64,000 nt of DNA from Symsagittifera roscoffensis. Its lineage: Eukaryota; Xenacoelomorpha; Acoela; Convolutidae. A program made the position numbers and the translations under genes. The notes under the pieces are model-generated. The model was not told where the DNA came from and searched no databases. It saw only the letters and a program-made list of their open reading frames with translations. The stretch is taken from positions 5,229,079 through 5,293,078 of the forward strand of contig NC_087068.1 of assembly GCF_963678635.1 (NCBI RefSeq), written 5' to 3'. This document shows positions 49,550 through 59,424 of the stretch, piece by piece. The stretch's first letter is position 1. Every line of letters begins with the position of its first letter.

Positions 49550-50105
49550 TATTTCGACTGACTCGACCCAGGCTTGATATTTTTTGTTCGATCCGACCCA
49601 AGATGTCTATGTTATGACTAGTTTTAACTGAGGAAAAATATTTCGACGAAGTCTGACCGAAGAAACACGTTTGAACCGAGAAAAAGTTATTTCGATTGTA
49701 TTCGATGGTAAATTTTTTTTCGACCGAGAAGCGTTTCGACCGAGAAGCGTTTCGACCGAAAAAGTAATTTCGAATCTGTTCGACCTAGGAAAACTGTTTC
49801 AACTGAAGTTAATCCCGGGATTTTCATGATCTTTTTTTGTGTTTGAATGTGGAGACTCGTGTTGCGACTTTGCGCGACTCATGTTGCGACTAATGTTGCG
49901 ACTGTTTTTGACTGATGAAAAATGTTTCGACCAAGTTTGACCGAAGAAACCCGTTTGAACCGAGAAAAATTTATTTCGATTGTGCAACTCACTGTGCAAT
50001 TCATTTTGCGACTTGTGCGACTCATTTTCGCGCGACTCATTTTGCGACTTGCGCGGGCCCATGTTGCGATTATGCGCGACCCATATCGCGACTTTTTATC
50101 GTTCC
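49550..50105. repeat. CGACC / GCGAC simple-repeat tract
   Basis: Two related irregular tracts. From 49550 to 49800 the sequence repeats tttcgaccgagaa (perfectly at 49725 and 49744). From 49855 to 50100 it repeats gcgactcattttgcgactt. The tracts are much richer in CpG than their surroundings. Open frames across them (such as minus 49799-50062) are repeat translations. A similar phrase occurs at 8750-8770. Confidence 0.6.
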
Positions 50106-50605
50106 TGCTTTGCACGAAAGTGACTTAGTATTTGTGCTCGCGGCGTTGTATTCTCTTCGGAGAAAAATTGATGTCTTGAAGGGCCATTTTTGAGGGAGTT
50201 TTTCAAAATTAAGATATTCATATGTAAACATCAAAGTTAGAAAAAACTTCATTTATTTTCATTTGTTTTTAAGTTAGGGGGCATTGAATTTTAGAATATT
50301 TTGACGACAGATTATCATATTGGGACAATCAATGCGGATTAAAGTTTATCCTCATTGAAGCTAAAGCGGCGATTCATATTAATCCTAAGTGAGTTGAGGC
50401 TGAATCAAATATAATTCATAAAACGAATTGAAATTATTGAGTTTTATCTGTAACTTCTTTTAATTTTTGGAATCAATGTTTTGAAAATTAAACCTACCTC
50501 TTTTGCCAATTCAATAACAATTTGACCCAATATACAAGAAAAAGATCTTTCACAACCATGAAATAAATATCATATACAATACCAAAAATATTTCTGTTTC
50601 AGGGC
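50106..50605. other. Spacer left of the Ty3/gypsy element
   Basis: No gene or repeat recognised. The last bases before the LTR are cagggc. Confidence 0.4.
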
Positions 50606-50827
50606 TGTGAAAAACGCGAAATGAATACGGTAAATTTCTTAATGATAATCCTCAACTTAAATCATAACTCATAATAGATCCAACTGTTTTAGATGACAAG
50701 CGTACATGACCACCGCTGACAGGTACTAATCAAATGGCACCAAGGTCATGGCCAGCACCAGTGGCACCAGAAATCAAACTCTATATATCAACTAACTGAA
50801 CTCAATATGAAAGGTATAGATATAACA
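50606..50827 (-). repeat. 3' LTR of Ty3/gypsy element, 222 bp
   Basis: Plus strand TGTGAAAAAC...TATAACA. It matches 56489-56714 with scattered substitutions and a small difference near the inner end. TG...CA termini. Confidence 0.9.
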
Positions 50828-50836
50828 TTCCCTCAA
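50828..50836 (-). promoter_or_regulatory. Polypurine tract
   Basis: Minus strand reads TTGAGGGAA immediately before the LTR start TGTTATATC, as needed for plus-strand DNA priming. Confidence 0.6.
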
Positions 50837-51044
50837 ATGACTTTTTTAAAATTGTTATTTAAAATTAAACAACAAACTAAACTTTGAGTTTTAGACCCTA
50901 CGTTGGTCCGTCCTCTCCCTGGACTTACATACGAATTTTTCTTTTAATAGTTTTGTAGCCATATACTGGATGATGCCCCCTTCTCAATTTGTATCTCGTT
51001 CCTTCTCTCCTTCCCCCTTGTTCTTCCTGGTTTTAAAAATGCTA

Positions 51045-51780
51045 TCAATCATCACCCCGCCAAATTTCGTAACCGCCGTTTGCTTCCTTGATCTTTGAAC
51101 TTTTTCTCGATCCCGCTCCGTCTGAATCCTGCGATTCTTGGCTCGAATAAGACACCAATCTTTGGTTCCTTACACGCTCCGCCTTCTTTTTCGAAATTTT
51201 CCCTGTCTCTATTTCGCCGCTCACGGTAATCACACTGCCCGCTTTCCCGACATTAGTCTCCTCCACCCGCTCAGCGCTCGCATGCTCTCCCTCGGATGGT
51301 TTCGCTCCAACTCCGTCGGATGGCTTCGCTCCGATTTTCGTCCCCCTTCGGTAATTGGCGTTCTCGACACGTTTCTATGTCTAGGGCCAGCTTCTAGCTC
51401 GTCGTTCAGCGCTCCCAGTTCAGAATAAAGTGTAATCCGGAGTGGCTTGTAATCGGAATCCGACTCAGAGTCGTTATCATTGTGCCAATTTTGCGACCTT
51501 GGTCGCGTCTGAGCCCGTGCATTTTTCTTGCCGCTTACACTTGACTTATCTGCCTCCGCTCGATTCTCCTTTTTACGTCAACCATAGTCGGAGGTTTGGG
51601 CAATTCTTTCTTCGCTAATTCCGATGCCTTCGGATTGCGTACTTTTTCCGCGACTCCACTTTTTCTAAGCACAGACCCATTTGCTAGAGTTAAGATATAT
51701 TTAGGTTCACAAACTACTTTACGTTTTAATGGTCTATAACTTTTATTGTTGTTTTTAACGCGTTGGAACAAGAGTTCCAT
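51045..51780 (-). pseudogene. Ty3/gypsy pol C-terminal tail
   Basis: Two minus-strand frames (51535-51780 and 51045-51266) give a basic product with YRPLKRKVVCEPKYILTL and a Lys/Ser-rich end. They lie downstream of the integrase core and are separated by stops and frame changes. The role is probably the integrase C-terminal DNA- or chromatin-binding part; no chromodomain is recognised. Confidence 0.55.
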
Positions 51781-51837
51781 CCGCCTATTTGGACGCCTGG
51801 GCGTCTGCGCTCCTGACTCCGGTTTTTTCGTTACCTC

Positions 51838-52832
51838 TTAGTTTTTGTTTCCGCATGAAGCATCCGTCGGCGCCGAGCCCATATCAGCTAAGGACACTAA
51901 TTGGTCCTCCGCGAGTTTTCTCGGATGGTTTATGAGTTCAACGTCATAGTCAGCGTCTGACCTATCCTCCCGATTGGGCGCTCTTGGCTGCGGAAGATTT
52001 ACCGCGCGCGAGTCATTAGAATCTAAACATGCAGATTTTTTCAGTACTCTCTCCCAATTGAGATTTTGTAACGATGGCTTTTTCGTAAGATTCCGGAGGA
52101 CGGTATTTGCCTCCCGGCCGTGATGTGCTTCGAACGGCGTTATTTTGAGTGTAGCGTTAGGAGCAAATCTAAGAGCACAAAGCGCGCGTTCTACCATAGT
52201 CTCGAGATTACCATGATCTTTTTCTTTCACGGAAGTTAAAACAAAATTTTTCAGACTGCCAATTGTACGTTCTACACAGCCAGTGGCTCGGTGATCATTT
52301 ACGGGTGGGGGGAGTAGACAATTTCTATTCCCTCGGAATTACCAAACGATTTTACCGCTTTTGACATAAAGCTAGAACCCTGATCCATGAAAACATTTCT
52401 AGGCACACCGTGATGAGAAATACATTGTTTCATAAACCTTAGAACTTTATCACTCCAATTATTCCCGAAATCATCGCCAAAATGGCCATCGCGAAAACCG
52501 ATCCACCGTCAAAAAAAAACGTATTTATTTGACTGATTTAGATACTTAATTGGGCCACAAAAATCTAATTGCAGACATTCGTTAGGCTCCCTTGGTTCGT
52601 AAACCTTCCCAATATCAAATTTGGCGCACATTGGTTTAAGGCTTTTACCTGATTCGGTGCACTCTTTGCCACCATCCGCGACCGCCACCAAACTCCGGTG
52701 GATGTAGGGGAACACACGTTCCTCGCCGCATCGAACATATTTGTCTGGCCGTGATGAAAACAATGGATTCGGTTGACCACCGCCTTTCTCAGAGGAACCG
52801 GGATGAGGAGTCGTTCGTCCATCCACAGACAA
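51838..52832 (-). pseudogene. Ty3/gypsy integrase, frameshifted
   Basis: The frame 52565-52822 has the zinc-binding start (LLIPVPLRKAVVNRIHCFHHGQ, giving the His pair). The frame 52509-52832 then contains LQLDFCGPI, the catalytic-core entry with the first Asp. The middle around 52230-52510 contains shifts. The frame 51838-52230 has the core's end (ALRFAPNATLKITPFEAHHGRE). All the pieces of a retroviral-type integrase are present in order but in different frames, so the protein is not made from this copy. Confidence 0.8.
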
Positions 52833-52861
52833 TTTTCACGGACGTGAAAGTCGTGATTGTG

Positions 52862-53293
52862 CTATCCCAAATAAGCACCCATTGCTCGGATTTTCTTCTC
52901 AATCTCTGGATCTTTAGTTTGCACCAATTCCTTGATAGCACTCATTTGAGGCTCTCCCATGTAGTTGGCCTCCATTAGTTTGAGATTAAATAGCTCTGGC
53001 AAAGCGTCGTTCTTCCGAACAATTTCACAGTCCCGTTGAAATACGGACATAACCACGTTTGCCGGGTACGTTGCAGGAAACAACTCCCCCCCCCCCCCAA
53101 ATGCCGATGGAATGGAATTAACACTGTTGCATTTCACATCTCTGGTTCCTGTCGTCACCTCCTCCAATCTCGCATCGAACACTTCCACCTCCCTGATGCT
53201 CATTCTGGTAATCTCTGGATATCGTAAAAGTAATTTATTTAATTTTTTCAAGTTGGTGTTCGTCTTTGTTGTTTGAAAAAGGATTGACGGCAA
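52862..53293 (-). pseudogene. Ty3/gypsy pol linker between RNase H and integrase
   Basis: Open frame of 143 codons without a recognised domain, located where the tether between RNase H and the integrase zinc finger lies. A 12-base C run at about 53087-53098 translates as a Gly run and looks like slippage, so the frame may be artificial across it. Confidence 0.5.
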
Positions 53294-53672
53294 ACTGACG
53301 TAATTGACACTCGCTAATCGATTTGACTATTTTCGCGCCTTCGCGGTAATTGCACTCAATTATACGCGTTGCTGCATTATGATTGGTCAAAAGATGATCA
53401 CGTGTTTTTCCGCCCTCATCCGGTAGAAACTTGATCCGATTTTGTGCTCATTTGCTGAAACAATTAATTTTTTGACTTGCTAATGGCCACTTAGGTGGTT
53501 TTCTCTACTTGGTATCCGAGGGAATTGGTAATTGATCTCAATTTTGCAACTGTGAACGTATTAGCATGAAGGCTCACTCGCGTAGCTTCCCCCACCGGAT
53601 GCCTTGATAAATTATCGGGCAGGCCCCTGGCATATGTTCAATAACAAAATCAAATGGAATAATTCGATCAAT

Positions 53673-54014
53673 CTAGCGGGTCAGGCGACTAAACATGGTT
53701 TTGTTTTTCTTATCGTTTCCATTTAATAAGGTTACTAAGGCTTTATTATCTGTTACCACAGTAAATTGCCTACCAAAAATGTAATTTCTGAAGTATTCCG
53801 AACCCCAGACCACGGCCAACAATTCCAATTCATTGGTTGAATAATTCAAAAACTCATTCAAAAACCGGGACGATTTAGGCCGCCATCCTTCTGAACCGAG
53901 CTGTTCAAGGACTGCTCCTAGGCCATTATGGCTCGCATCACACACAGTTCGGATAGCTTTATGCACGTCAAAGTGTGGTAATTCTACAATATTCGCGACT
54001 TGTTTCTTTAACAT
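53673..54014 (-). pseudogene. Ty3/gypsy RNase H
   Basis: Contains the canonical order of RNase H motifs: CDASHNGLGAVLEQ (first Asp), NYSTNELELLAVVWG (Glu) and FTVVTDNKALVTLL (Asp), then MFSRLTR followed by an in-frame TAG at 53673-53675 where the domain should continue. The sequence downstream still looks coding (PFDFVIEHMPGA), so the stop is a nonsense mutation. Confidence 0.85.
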
Positions 54015-54050
54015 TTCAAACGCTAACTGACATACGTTTGTCCACAGGAA

Positions 54051-54868
54051 TTAATTTTTCTGGCTTAAAAGCGGTCGCAATGGCACTGAACATTCCGCTA
54101 GTGATGGTAGATATTTGTGAAGACTATATATCGAACCCATAAATGACTTTAGTTGTGATAACGACCTCGGAGCGGCCAGTTGATCAATCGGATCCGTCTT
54201 TCGAACCAACGGAGTAATACCAGGTTTCGTGATCCGGTGGCCCAGCCATTCGCATTCAGTTCTCGCAAATTTCAAATTTACATTTTTCTAATTTTAGTGT
54301 CATATTTTCTTCAACAATTTTCTTCAAATTTTTTTCTACTAGAGCAATGTGTTCAATTCTAGAGCTTTTCGATATAACCAAAATGTCGTCGATAAATGCG
54401 TGCGCACACGGGAATTCCAAAAAAAATGCGTCCATCACCCGTTGAAATTCCGCCGGCAGAGTTGTTAACTCGTAAAATCCCGTTTTAAATCGGTACGTAC
54501 CGGTAGAGCGACCACCTTCCAGTGAAAAATTGCAGTATTGGCTAGTAGTTTCATTTAGAGGTAATTGTCAGTAAGCGTATGTCAAGTCCATTATTGAAAA
54601 AAAAACATCCCTTGCTTTCGTTTACTTATCGTTTGCCCCACAATGTCCATTAGCTCTTCAATTTAGGACATTTTTTTTTGTTTTTATGGACTTGCTGATT
54701 CAGCTCTTTTGGTTCTATTGCCAGTTTTAGCGAGCCATCCTTTTTCACAGTAATGACGATCGGGGAGACAAAGTATTTATCGGAACATTCTTCTAATTTT
54801 TGAATATGCCCTCGTGCCAAGAGTTTATAATTTTCTTTGTCTACAATCTCTTGCAACGTTATGGGCAC
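54051..54868 (-). pseudogene. Ty3/gypsy reverse transcriptase, broken in several frames
   Basis: Frame 54650-54868 carries the N-terminal palm/finger start (ARGHIQKLEECSDKYFVSP and TVKKDGSLKLA). Frame 54256-54438 carries the catalytic FIDDILVIS (the YxDD box) and the conserved LKLEKCKFE. Frame 54051-54275 carries WLGHRIT and the connection (QLKSFMGSIYSLHKYLPSL). The segment 54440-54650 has frame changes. The order and motifs identify a Ty3/gypsy enzyme; the breaks show it is dead. Confidence 0.85.
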
Positions 54869-55542
54869 TCTTCTGCCTTTTGCTGGATTGGTATCAGGTT
54901 CTTGAAAAACTCAGCTTGAACTTTATAGTTATGACTGAGCCCTACCCTGTGAAAAAGATGAAATGGCTTACTGAAATGCTTCTGCCAATCATCAAGATCC
55001 TCTCCTTGCTCCGCAGTCTCGCCCTGCTTCTGGACATTGTGCACCCCATGCTCCGCTGGTGCTTGGACCAACATTAACCCCAGCTCCGACATCAAAAACC
55101 GGCCAATGAGGGATGGCCGACTACCTCCGAATATATTGATGTTTTCTTTTGTTGTCCGTCCATTGGTCTGGAGTGTAACGACCATCGTTCCCATGAACTT
55201 CATGGATTATTCTCGTAGTCCCGGAACTGGTCATCCTTCGGATCCAACAGCTGCAGACGCACATTACAAGTCCCTAAGGTACGTTTTAGTTACCCTAAAG
55301 TAAAATGGAATTAGGCGATCTGCTATCAATCCAGCCCTGGGTTGCGTACCCGTTGATTCGTAACGCCAATTTTGCCCCGCGACTTTCAATTCCTCCTCCT
55401 GTTTCCGCCGAACCGACATAACAACATAATTTGTTGTACTATCTGAATCCCATCTATGTGTTACCGCGTTCGAGTCCTTAATTTGATACGTTCTCCTCCG
55501 GAGCGCTCTGACGAAGCTCTCCTTCGGTGCCATCTTCGTCAA
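54859..55542 (-). pseudogene. Ty3/gypsy protease region
   Basis: Frame 54859-55203 includes NINIFGGSRPSLIGRFLMSE, matching the end of retroviral aspartic proteases (Ile-Gly-Arg-x-Leu), and then a linker to the polymerase (VGLSHNYKVQAEFF). Frame 55264-55542 covers the gag-protease junction. The catalytic DTG is not visible in one clean frame, so I place the active site in the damaged stretch near 55200-55260. Confidence 0.6.
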
Positions 55543-55619
55543 TCAACCCCACGCGTCCCCTTTTTGCTGCTCTGCGACCCCGACACGTCCGCTCATAATG
55601 TCCGGTTTTCGACAAAAAT

Positions 55620-56417
55620 TTCACGTAGCATTGCTGCATGCTTGTTCATGAGCAATATGCTCTGCAGTAAAACCACTCTGATCGCAGTTAAAACACTTCC
55701 GGTCCGCTCCTCCGCCGCCCCGGTTATTGCCTCTGCCAAACCCTCGTCCACCCTGAAAAGCGTTAATTGGCTATGTTTTTATCTGCAACGCCCCCGCGCT
55801 TGCCGCCGCGGAACCACCAACGGAAGTTTTATACGTTTTGGCATATTTGTCCCCTCGCTTATATGACCAGGCAAATCAGTAGACCTCATCCGGTGTCTTG
55901 GTTGAACGACAGAGTTCCGTTTCTGCTTCCTTATTAGACATATTTACTGTAAATACCTCAGTAAAATTCGTCGCTCTAGAGTTCCTAAAGCACATCTGGC
56001 TGCTAACCCGCTCAATAGTGAGTGGAACGTTTCCAGTGTCTTCCCTTCCCGTTGCTTCCGGGCTAGTAATTGAAACGTCTGGAATGTCTCATTTCTTTCC
56101 TTCCTGAATACGCTCTCAAATTCGTCTAACACTCGTGGGTATCCGGTAGCGGCCAGATCCAGGCGAGGCTTTCGGTTGTGAATTTTTTCCTGGCCGCGTT
56201 CCCCCAGACAAAGATAAATGTTAGAAATTAGGGTTTGTTCCGCCTCCGGACGATTTTTTCCGCTCACTTCCTCCGGAAGATCCGCAATCTGCGCGTCGGT
56301 CAACGTCCGAGCGAAATAGAAAGCCGCCGGATTGAACGAATGTTTCACTATTACCTCCCCCGCCCCCATGTAAAACGGGTAATCCAGTGCTCCCACAGCA
56401 TTGGTGCTTCCGTGCAC
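55620..56417 (-). pseudogene. Ty3/gypsy gag with zinc-knuckle region
   Basis: The N-terminal part (55944-56417) shows the retrotransposon capsid pattern (FQTFQLLARKQREGKTLETF then LSGLAARCALGTLERRIL). The frame then shifts, continues with two in-frame stops (TGA 55876-55878, TAG 55771-55773), and reaches a Gly/Arg-rich segment followed by CFNCDQSGFTAEHIAHEQAC, a Cys/His cluster where the nucleocapsid zinc knuckle belongs but with non-standard spacing. Confidence 0.75.
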
Positions 56418-56470
56418 CTGCTAGGCCAAAATGCCATAATTCCGAGTAGGTTTTTTCCCGTCCCCGCCGT

Positions 56471-56488
56471 AACCTGCTTGCTGCACCA
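56471..56488 (-). promoter_or_regulatory. Ty3/gypsy tRNA primer-binding site
   Basis: Directly after the 5' LTR the minus strand reads TGGTGCAGCAAGCAGGTT. It starts with TGG and abuts the LTR without spacer, as in many Ty3/gypsy elements. Primer tRNA not identified. Confidence 0.65.
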
Positions 56489-56714
56489 TGTGAAAAACGC
56501 GAAATCAATACGGTAAATTTCTTAATGATAGTCCTCAACTTAAATCATAACTCATAATAGCTCCAACTATTTCAGATGACAAGCGTACACGACCACCGCT
56601 GACAGGTACTAATCAAATGGCACCAAGGTCTTGGCTAGCACCAGTGGCACCAGAAATCAAACTCTATATATAAACTAATTGAACTCAATATGAATTATAT
56701 ATGTATACATAACA
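56489..56714 (-). repeat. 5' LTR of Ty3/gypsy element, 226 bp
   Basis: Partner of 50606-50827. TG...CA ends. The LTRs differ at more than ten positions, in line with an old insertion. Confidence 0.9.
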
Positions 56715-56999
56715 GGACAAAAACAATCCACGATGGCAATTTGACCTGCCTTTTTTCAGTTAAACTATTTCTTGAAAGAAAAATTAGTGCAGTTTTTTGG
56801 TTTGTTTGAAACTATTATTTCATAGTTAAAAAACCTAACCCATGCCACAACCATAGGAACAGAGTAGAGCCCAGAGTAATACTTATCATTGTTTGCTGCT
56901 ATTATGACGATAAAAAGTAATCCAACCCAACCCCCGCCCTGCTAGTAATCCAACCCAACCCCCACCCAGGTGTCTCTGTTAGAGGTGTTCAGATGGTTT
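56715..56999. other. Short host spacer
   Basis: Between the Ty3/gypsy element and the trypsin exon. A phrase taatccaacccaacccccgccc occurs twice in close succession near 56918-56970. It would be the 3' untranslated or flanking region of the trypsin gene. Confidence 0.4.
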
Positions 57000-57425
57000 T
57001 CATCCCTTGAATTTGCCGCCATTGTTTCTGATCCACCTGATGTATTTTATCACATTGGTATAAACTCCTGGCTTTTCAGATAAAGCACAGTTTTCTCCCC
57101 ACGAAACAATTCCGGTGAGTTCGAAGAAACCACCTGGATTCTGAAGCACCAGAGGTCCTCCGGAGTCCCCGTAACAGGCATCTCGACCCCCCTCTTTGTA
57201 TCCGGCACAGATCATGTTCTCTGTAACGTAGCCTCCAAACAACTCGTTACATAAGTCTCTCGGGATCACTTTGACCTTGACATGTCTCAAAACGCCACTC
57301 TCTCCAGTTCCTAGTGTAAGCCCCCACCCCATGGTAACAAGTGTTTCACCTCCCTGAACTGTAGTTGCTGGAAGCGCTATAGGTTGAATCAGATTGTTGA
57401 AGGGAATCGCTATTCTGAATTTCAA
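57000..57425 (-). pseudogene. Trypsin-family (S1) serine protease, C-terminal exon, cut by an LTR
   Basis: The minus-strand product covers the second half of an S1 protease. It opens with a strand ending in IQPIALP, then MGWG, ENMICAG, the active-site CYGDSGGPLVL with the nucleophile Ser, the VSWGENC substrate-binding strand and KPGVYTNV, and ends with a short basic tail and stop. The Asp six residues before the Ser (RDACYGDS) predicts cleavage after Lys/Arg. The His and Asp of the triad would lie upstream, but there the LTR at 57428 begins and an in-frame TAA appears within a few codons. Either the exon starts at the AG near 57415 and the rest lies beyond the element, or the insertion broke the exon. 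No signal peptide or propeptide is in the window. Confidence 0.9.
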
Positions 57426-57427
57426 AA

Positions 57428-57829
57428 TGAGTTATGATCGATGGGTATAACTCATAGAGTAATTTCGGATAGGGTACACCGTCACGCTATCTTATTTTCG
57501 GCCGGATAGATTCGTGCAACTTCTTAGTCTAATACCGATCCTAATCTTACTCTTATACTATCTAGTCTCAGGTTGTTTAACTAGTCTCTGCTAGGCTCAA
57601 TAGATCTAGGGTATACTGGTTTATTGCGGCTGCTGAAGTACTCGGGAGAGTTCAACTAATTTCTAAGTTAAATTCAAATCTCTCTGGTGCTGAAATTACA
57701 AGTAATTTCAGCACTTACAAATAAGTGGATTGTTAGTTAGATGGATCATGATTGGTTAATATTAAATACTTTACATTGGTAAAATATCTAATTTATCCAA
57801 TCATAAAATGTAGTTTAGATCAGGTTCCA
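57428..57829 (-). repeat. LTR of virus-like element, right copy (3' LTR), 402 bp
   Basis: Same orientation and about 97% identical by eye to 2599-3008; lacks an 8-bp duplication present there. It carries AATAAA at 57620-57625, a perfect 13-bp-arm palindrome GTGCTGAAATTAC-aa-GTAATTTCAGCAC and the ATGAGTTAT/ATAACTCAT hairpin at its outer end. The purine tract expected before it on the minus strand is weak (GGATGGG). Confidence 0.85.
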
Positions 57830-57853
57830 CCCATCCGGGTTTTACAGAGTTTT

Positions 57854-58324
57854 TTAGAATAGTTTTTCTGCAATTCGAAAGATGGATGATGGACGTTGGT
57901 ATTTGGCGAACATCTTATTTCTTCTGGGTTTTCTTATTAGAGAAGTCCCAGATTCAATCATTGTGTCTTCTCAAGACAACGACTGGGTTTTCGCAACAAA
58001 CTCAAATCTGATTTCAGAATGGTTGGCTATGTCAGGTTTTTCTGTTTCATTGGTGAGAACTTCTTTGTGTTTGACCTTGTCTGGGAATGGCGTGGAGATT
58101 GTGCGTGGAGGGGATGCCTGGTTACTCGGATCTGTACGTATACTTGAACATCGAGGTGGTCATTGGTCTAGTTCAATGAAGTCCTTTTCTGCGAAGTCAA
58201 GTCGTACTCTAAATCCTTTGAGTTGTGATTGTGGGCGGCATTTTGATTGTAGTTGGCCATTCTTTCTCGAGTGTAGTAGGGTCGTTTTGTCTTTGGATGT
58301 TCGTCCTTGGTGTTGTATTCTGAT
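57854..58324 (-). pseudogene. 3' accessory ORF of the virus-like element, with two in-frame TGA codons
   Basis: One minus-strand frame is protein-like from just after a TAG (58325-58327) to a TAA at 57854-57856, 25 bp from the LTR, about 156 codons. It is interrupted only by TGA at 58160-58162 and 57971-57973. The product has an alternating charged/hydrophobic stretch (FRVRLDFAEKDFIELDQ), a Pro/Ser/Thr section and a basic end (LIRKPRRNKMFAKYQRP). Placement against the LTR is like a lentiviral-type accessory gene. Either this copy has decayed or TGA is read through. The plus strand has a 158-codon frame over the same bases, which is Trp/Cys-rich and probably the shadow. Confidence 0.4.
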
Positions 58325-59413
58325 CTATGTATTGCATAATGTAATTTACATTTTATAAAACTTTTATTAGTTTAATATTTTTTAATTATGATTTTAGTTA
58401 GTTGTTTTCACAAAAGCTTTTTGTTTTAGTTCAGTTATTTTGAAGAGTTACTCACCCTTGAGTAGCTCTTATTAAAAATAGGAGTGTGGTCACAAAGCGT
58501 GGATGTAGCACGGTGGGTTAGGCCGGCTATAGAGCATGCTCAGGACGTCCTTCCTTCCTGGTGGGTTAGGCCAGGAGTGGGAGTATGATTGCATGCGGTT
58601 TTTGTGAGAGGTCCTGTTATGTGACAACGTTTTATGTTGGGTTTGTTGTGGTTTTTCTTATGTTTTGTTGGTTGTGTCCTTTTTTCAAAAATCAAATTGT
58701 TTGTGGTATGGGTTTGTCTTTCGACTTTTTTGTGTTTTATTATTTCTTTCTTAGACTTTATAATAGTCTTCAAAAGAATAAATTATCCAGTTTTAAACTG
58801 GGTTAATCCGGTTTGGGTACCGTTGGTTTCCTTTTCTTAGTCATGCTGTTATGCTATGTGTTGTGGTGTTTAGTAAGCTGCATTGGTTAGTTTTGTTTAG
58901 TATATAATTCCTTTCCAACCGGGTTAAAGTAAAGTTTGAAACATGTTATCTTGTGTTAGAGTTATCGAGTGTGAAAGCTTGGAACTGAAATTCATTACTT
59001 TAAGCAATTCTTCGTGGGCGAGCTGTGCGAGTTTGGATAGAATTTTTATGCGAGTGAATGAAAATATCAAAAGGTTAGTACTGCTTTTGCTTCTTATGAA
59101 TTTACTACATAGAATTTTAATTTTACTGCTAGTTGTTGGGGGAAATTAAGTTACAAATTTTCATCATTATTAGATTTACTGCTGGTGGGGGAAAAAATTA
59201 TAAATTAATTTACTGCATTGGTATTATATTTATTTAATTGTTGGTGCAAAAATTTAATAGGGTCTTAAACAGTTTTGAAGAAGTTTGCTATTTTTTGTTT
59301 TTCTTTTGTGAATTTTTCAGATGATCTAGGATGAAGGCTAAAATTCTAAAGAAAACATGGATAAAGAATGGTGAGTTTCTAATGTTTGAATTAATTAGTA
59401 ATATGGATAATTC
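58325..59413 (-). other. 3' non-coding part of the virus-like element
   Basis: No firm gene. gtgggttaggcc occurs twice (about 58513 and 58562), and variants of ttactgctggtgggggaaa occur three times at 59095-59215. A Lys/His-rich minus-strand frame at 58540-58773 has only a TTG start and is doubtful. Confidence 0.4.
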
Positions 59414-59424
59414 ATACTTACCTG
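59414..59424 (-). promoter_or_regulatory. Consensus 5' splice site right after the 602-aa ORF
   Basis: The minus strand reads CAG|GTAAGTAT directly behind the TAA stop, a near-perfect match to the U1 consensus. A candidate acceptor on the same strand (AATGAATTTCAG) lies near 58987-58998. It may splice to the 3' accessory region. Confidence 0.5.

Larger units (their letters stand above)
50606..56714 (-). mobile_element. Ty3/gypsy LTR retrotransposon, full length but decayed (6.1 kb)
   Basis: Bounded by direct repeats 50606-50827 and 56489-56714. On the minus strand it has a primer site directly after the 5' LTR, gag with a zinc-knuckle region, protease, reverse transcriptase, RNase H and integrase in the Ty3 order (integrase after RNase H), and a purine tract before the 3' LTR. 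No envelope ORF is visible. The reading frame is broken by several frameshifts and stops (gag TGA 55876-55878 and TAG 55771-55773; TAG after RNase H at 53673-53675; shifts in the polymerase and integrase parts), so this copy cannot act by itself. Flanking bases gggc and ggac differ at one position, so a 4-bp target duplication is only likely. Confidence 0.9.

Noticed and set aside
55456-55866. 136-codon plus-strand frame in the Ty3/gypsy element
   Set aside because: Antisense to gag/protease sequence, no motif.
2599-57829. One 55 kb element bounded by the two LTR copies
   Set aside because: The ORFs belonging to the LTRs lie outside this interval on both sides, while the interior holds host exons, satellites and an unrelated Ty3/gypsy element.
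57882-58358. 158-codon plus-strand frame
   Set aside because: Rich in Trp, Cys and Leu in the manner of an antisense shadow. The minus frame over the same bases is more protein-like and agrees with the element's coding strand.
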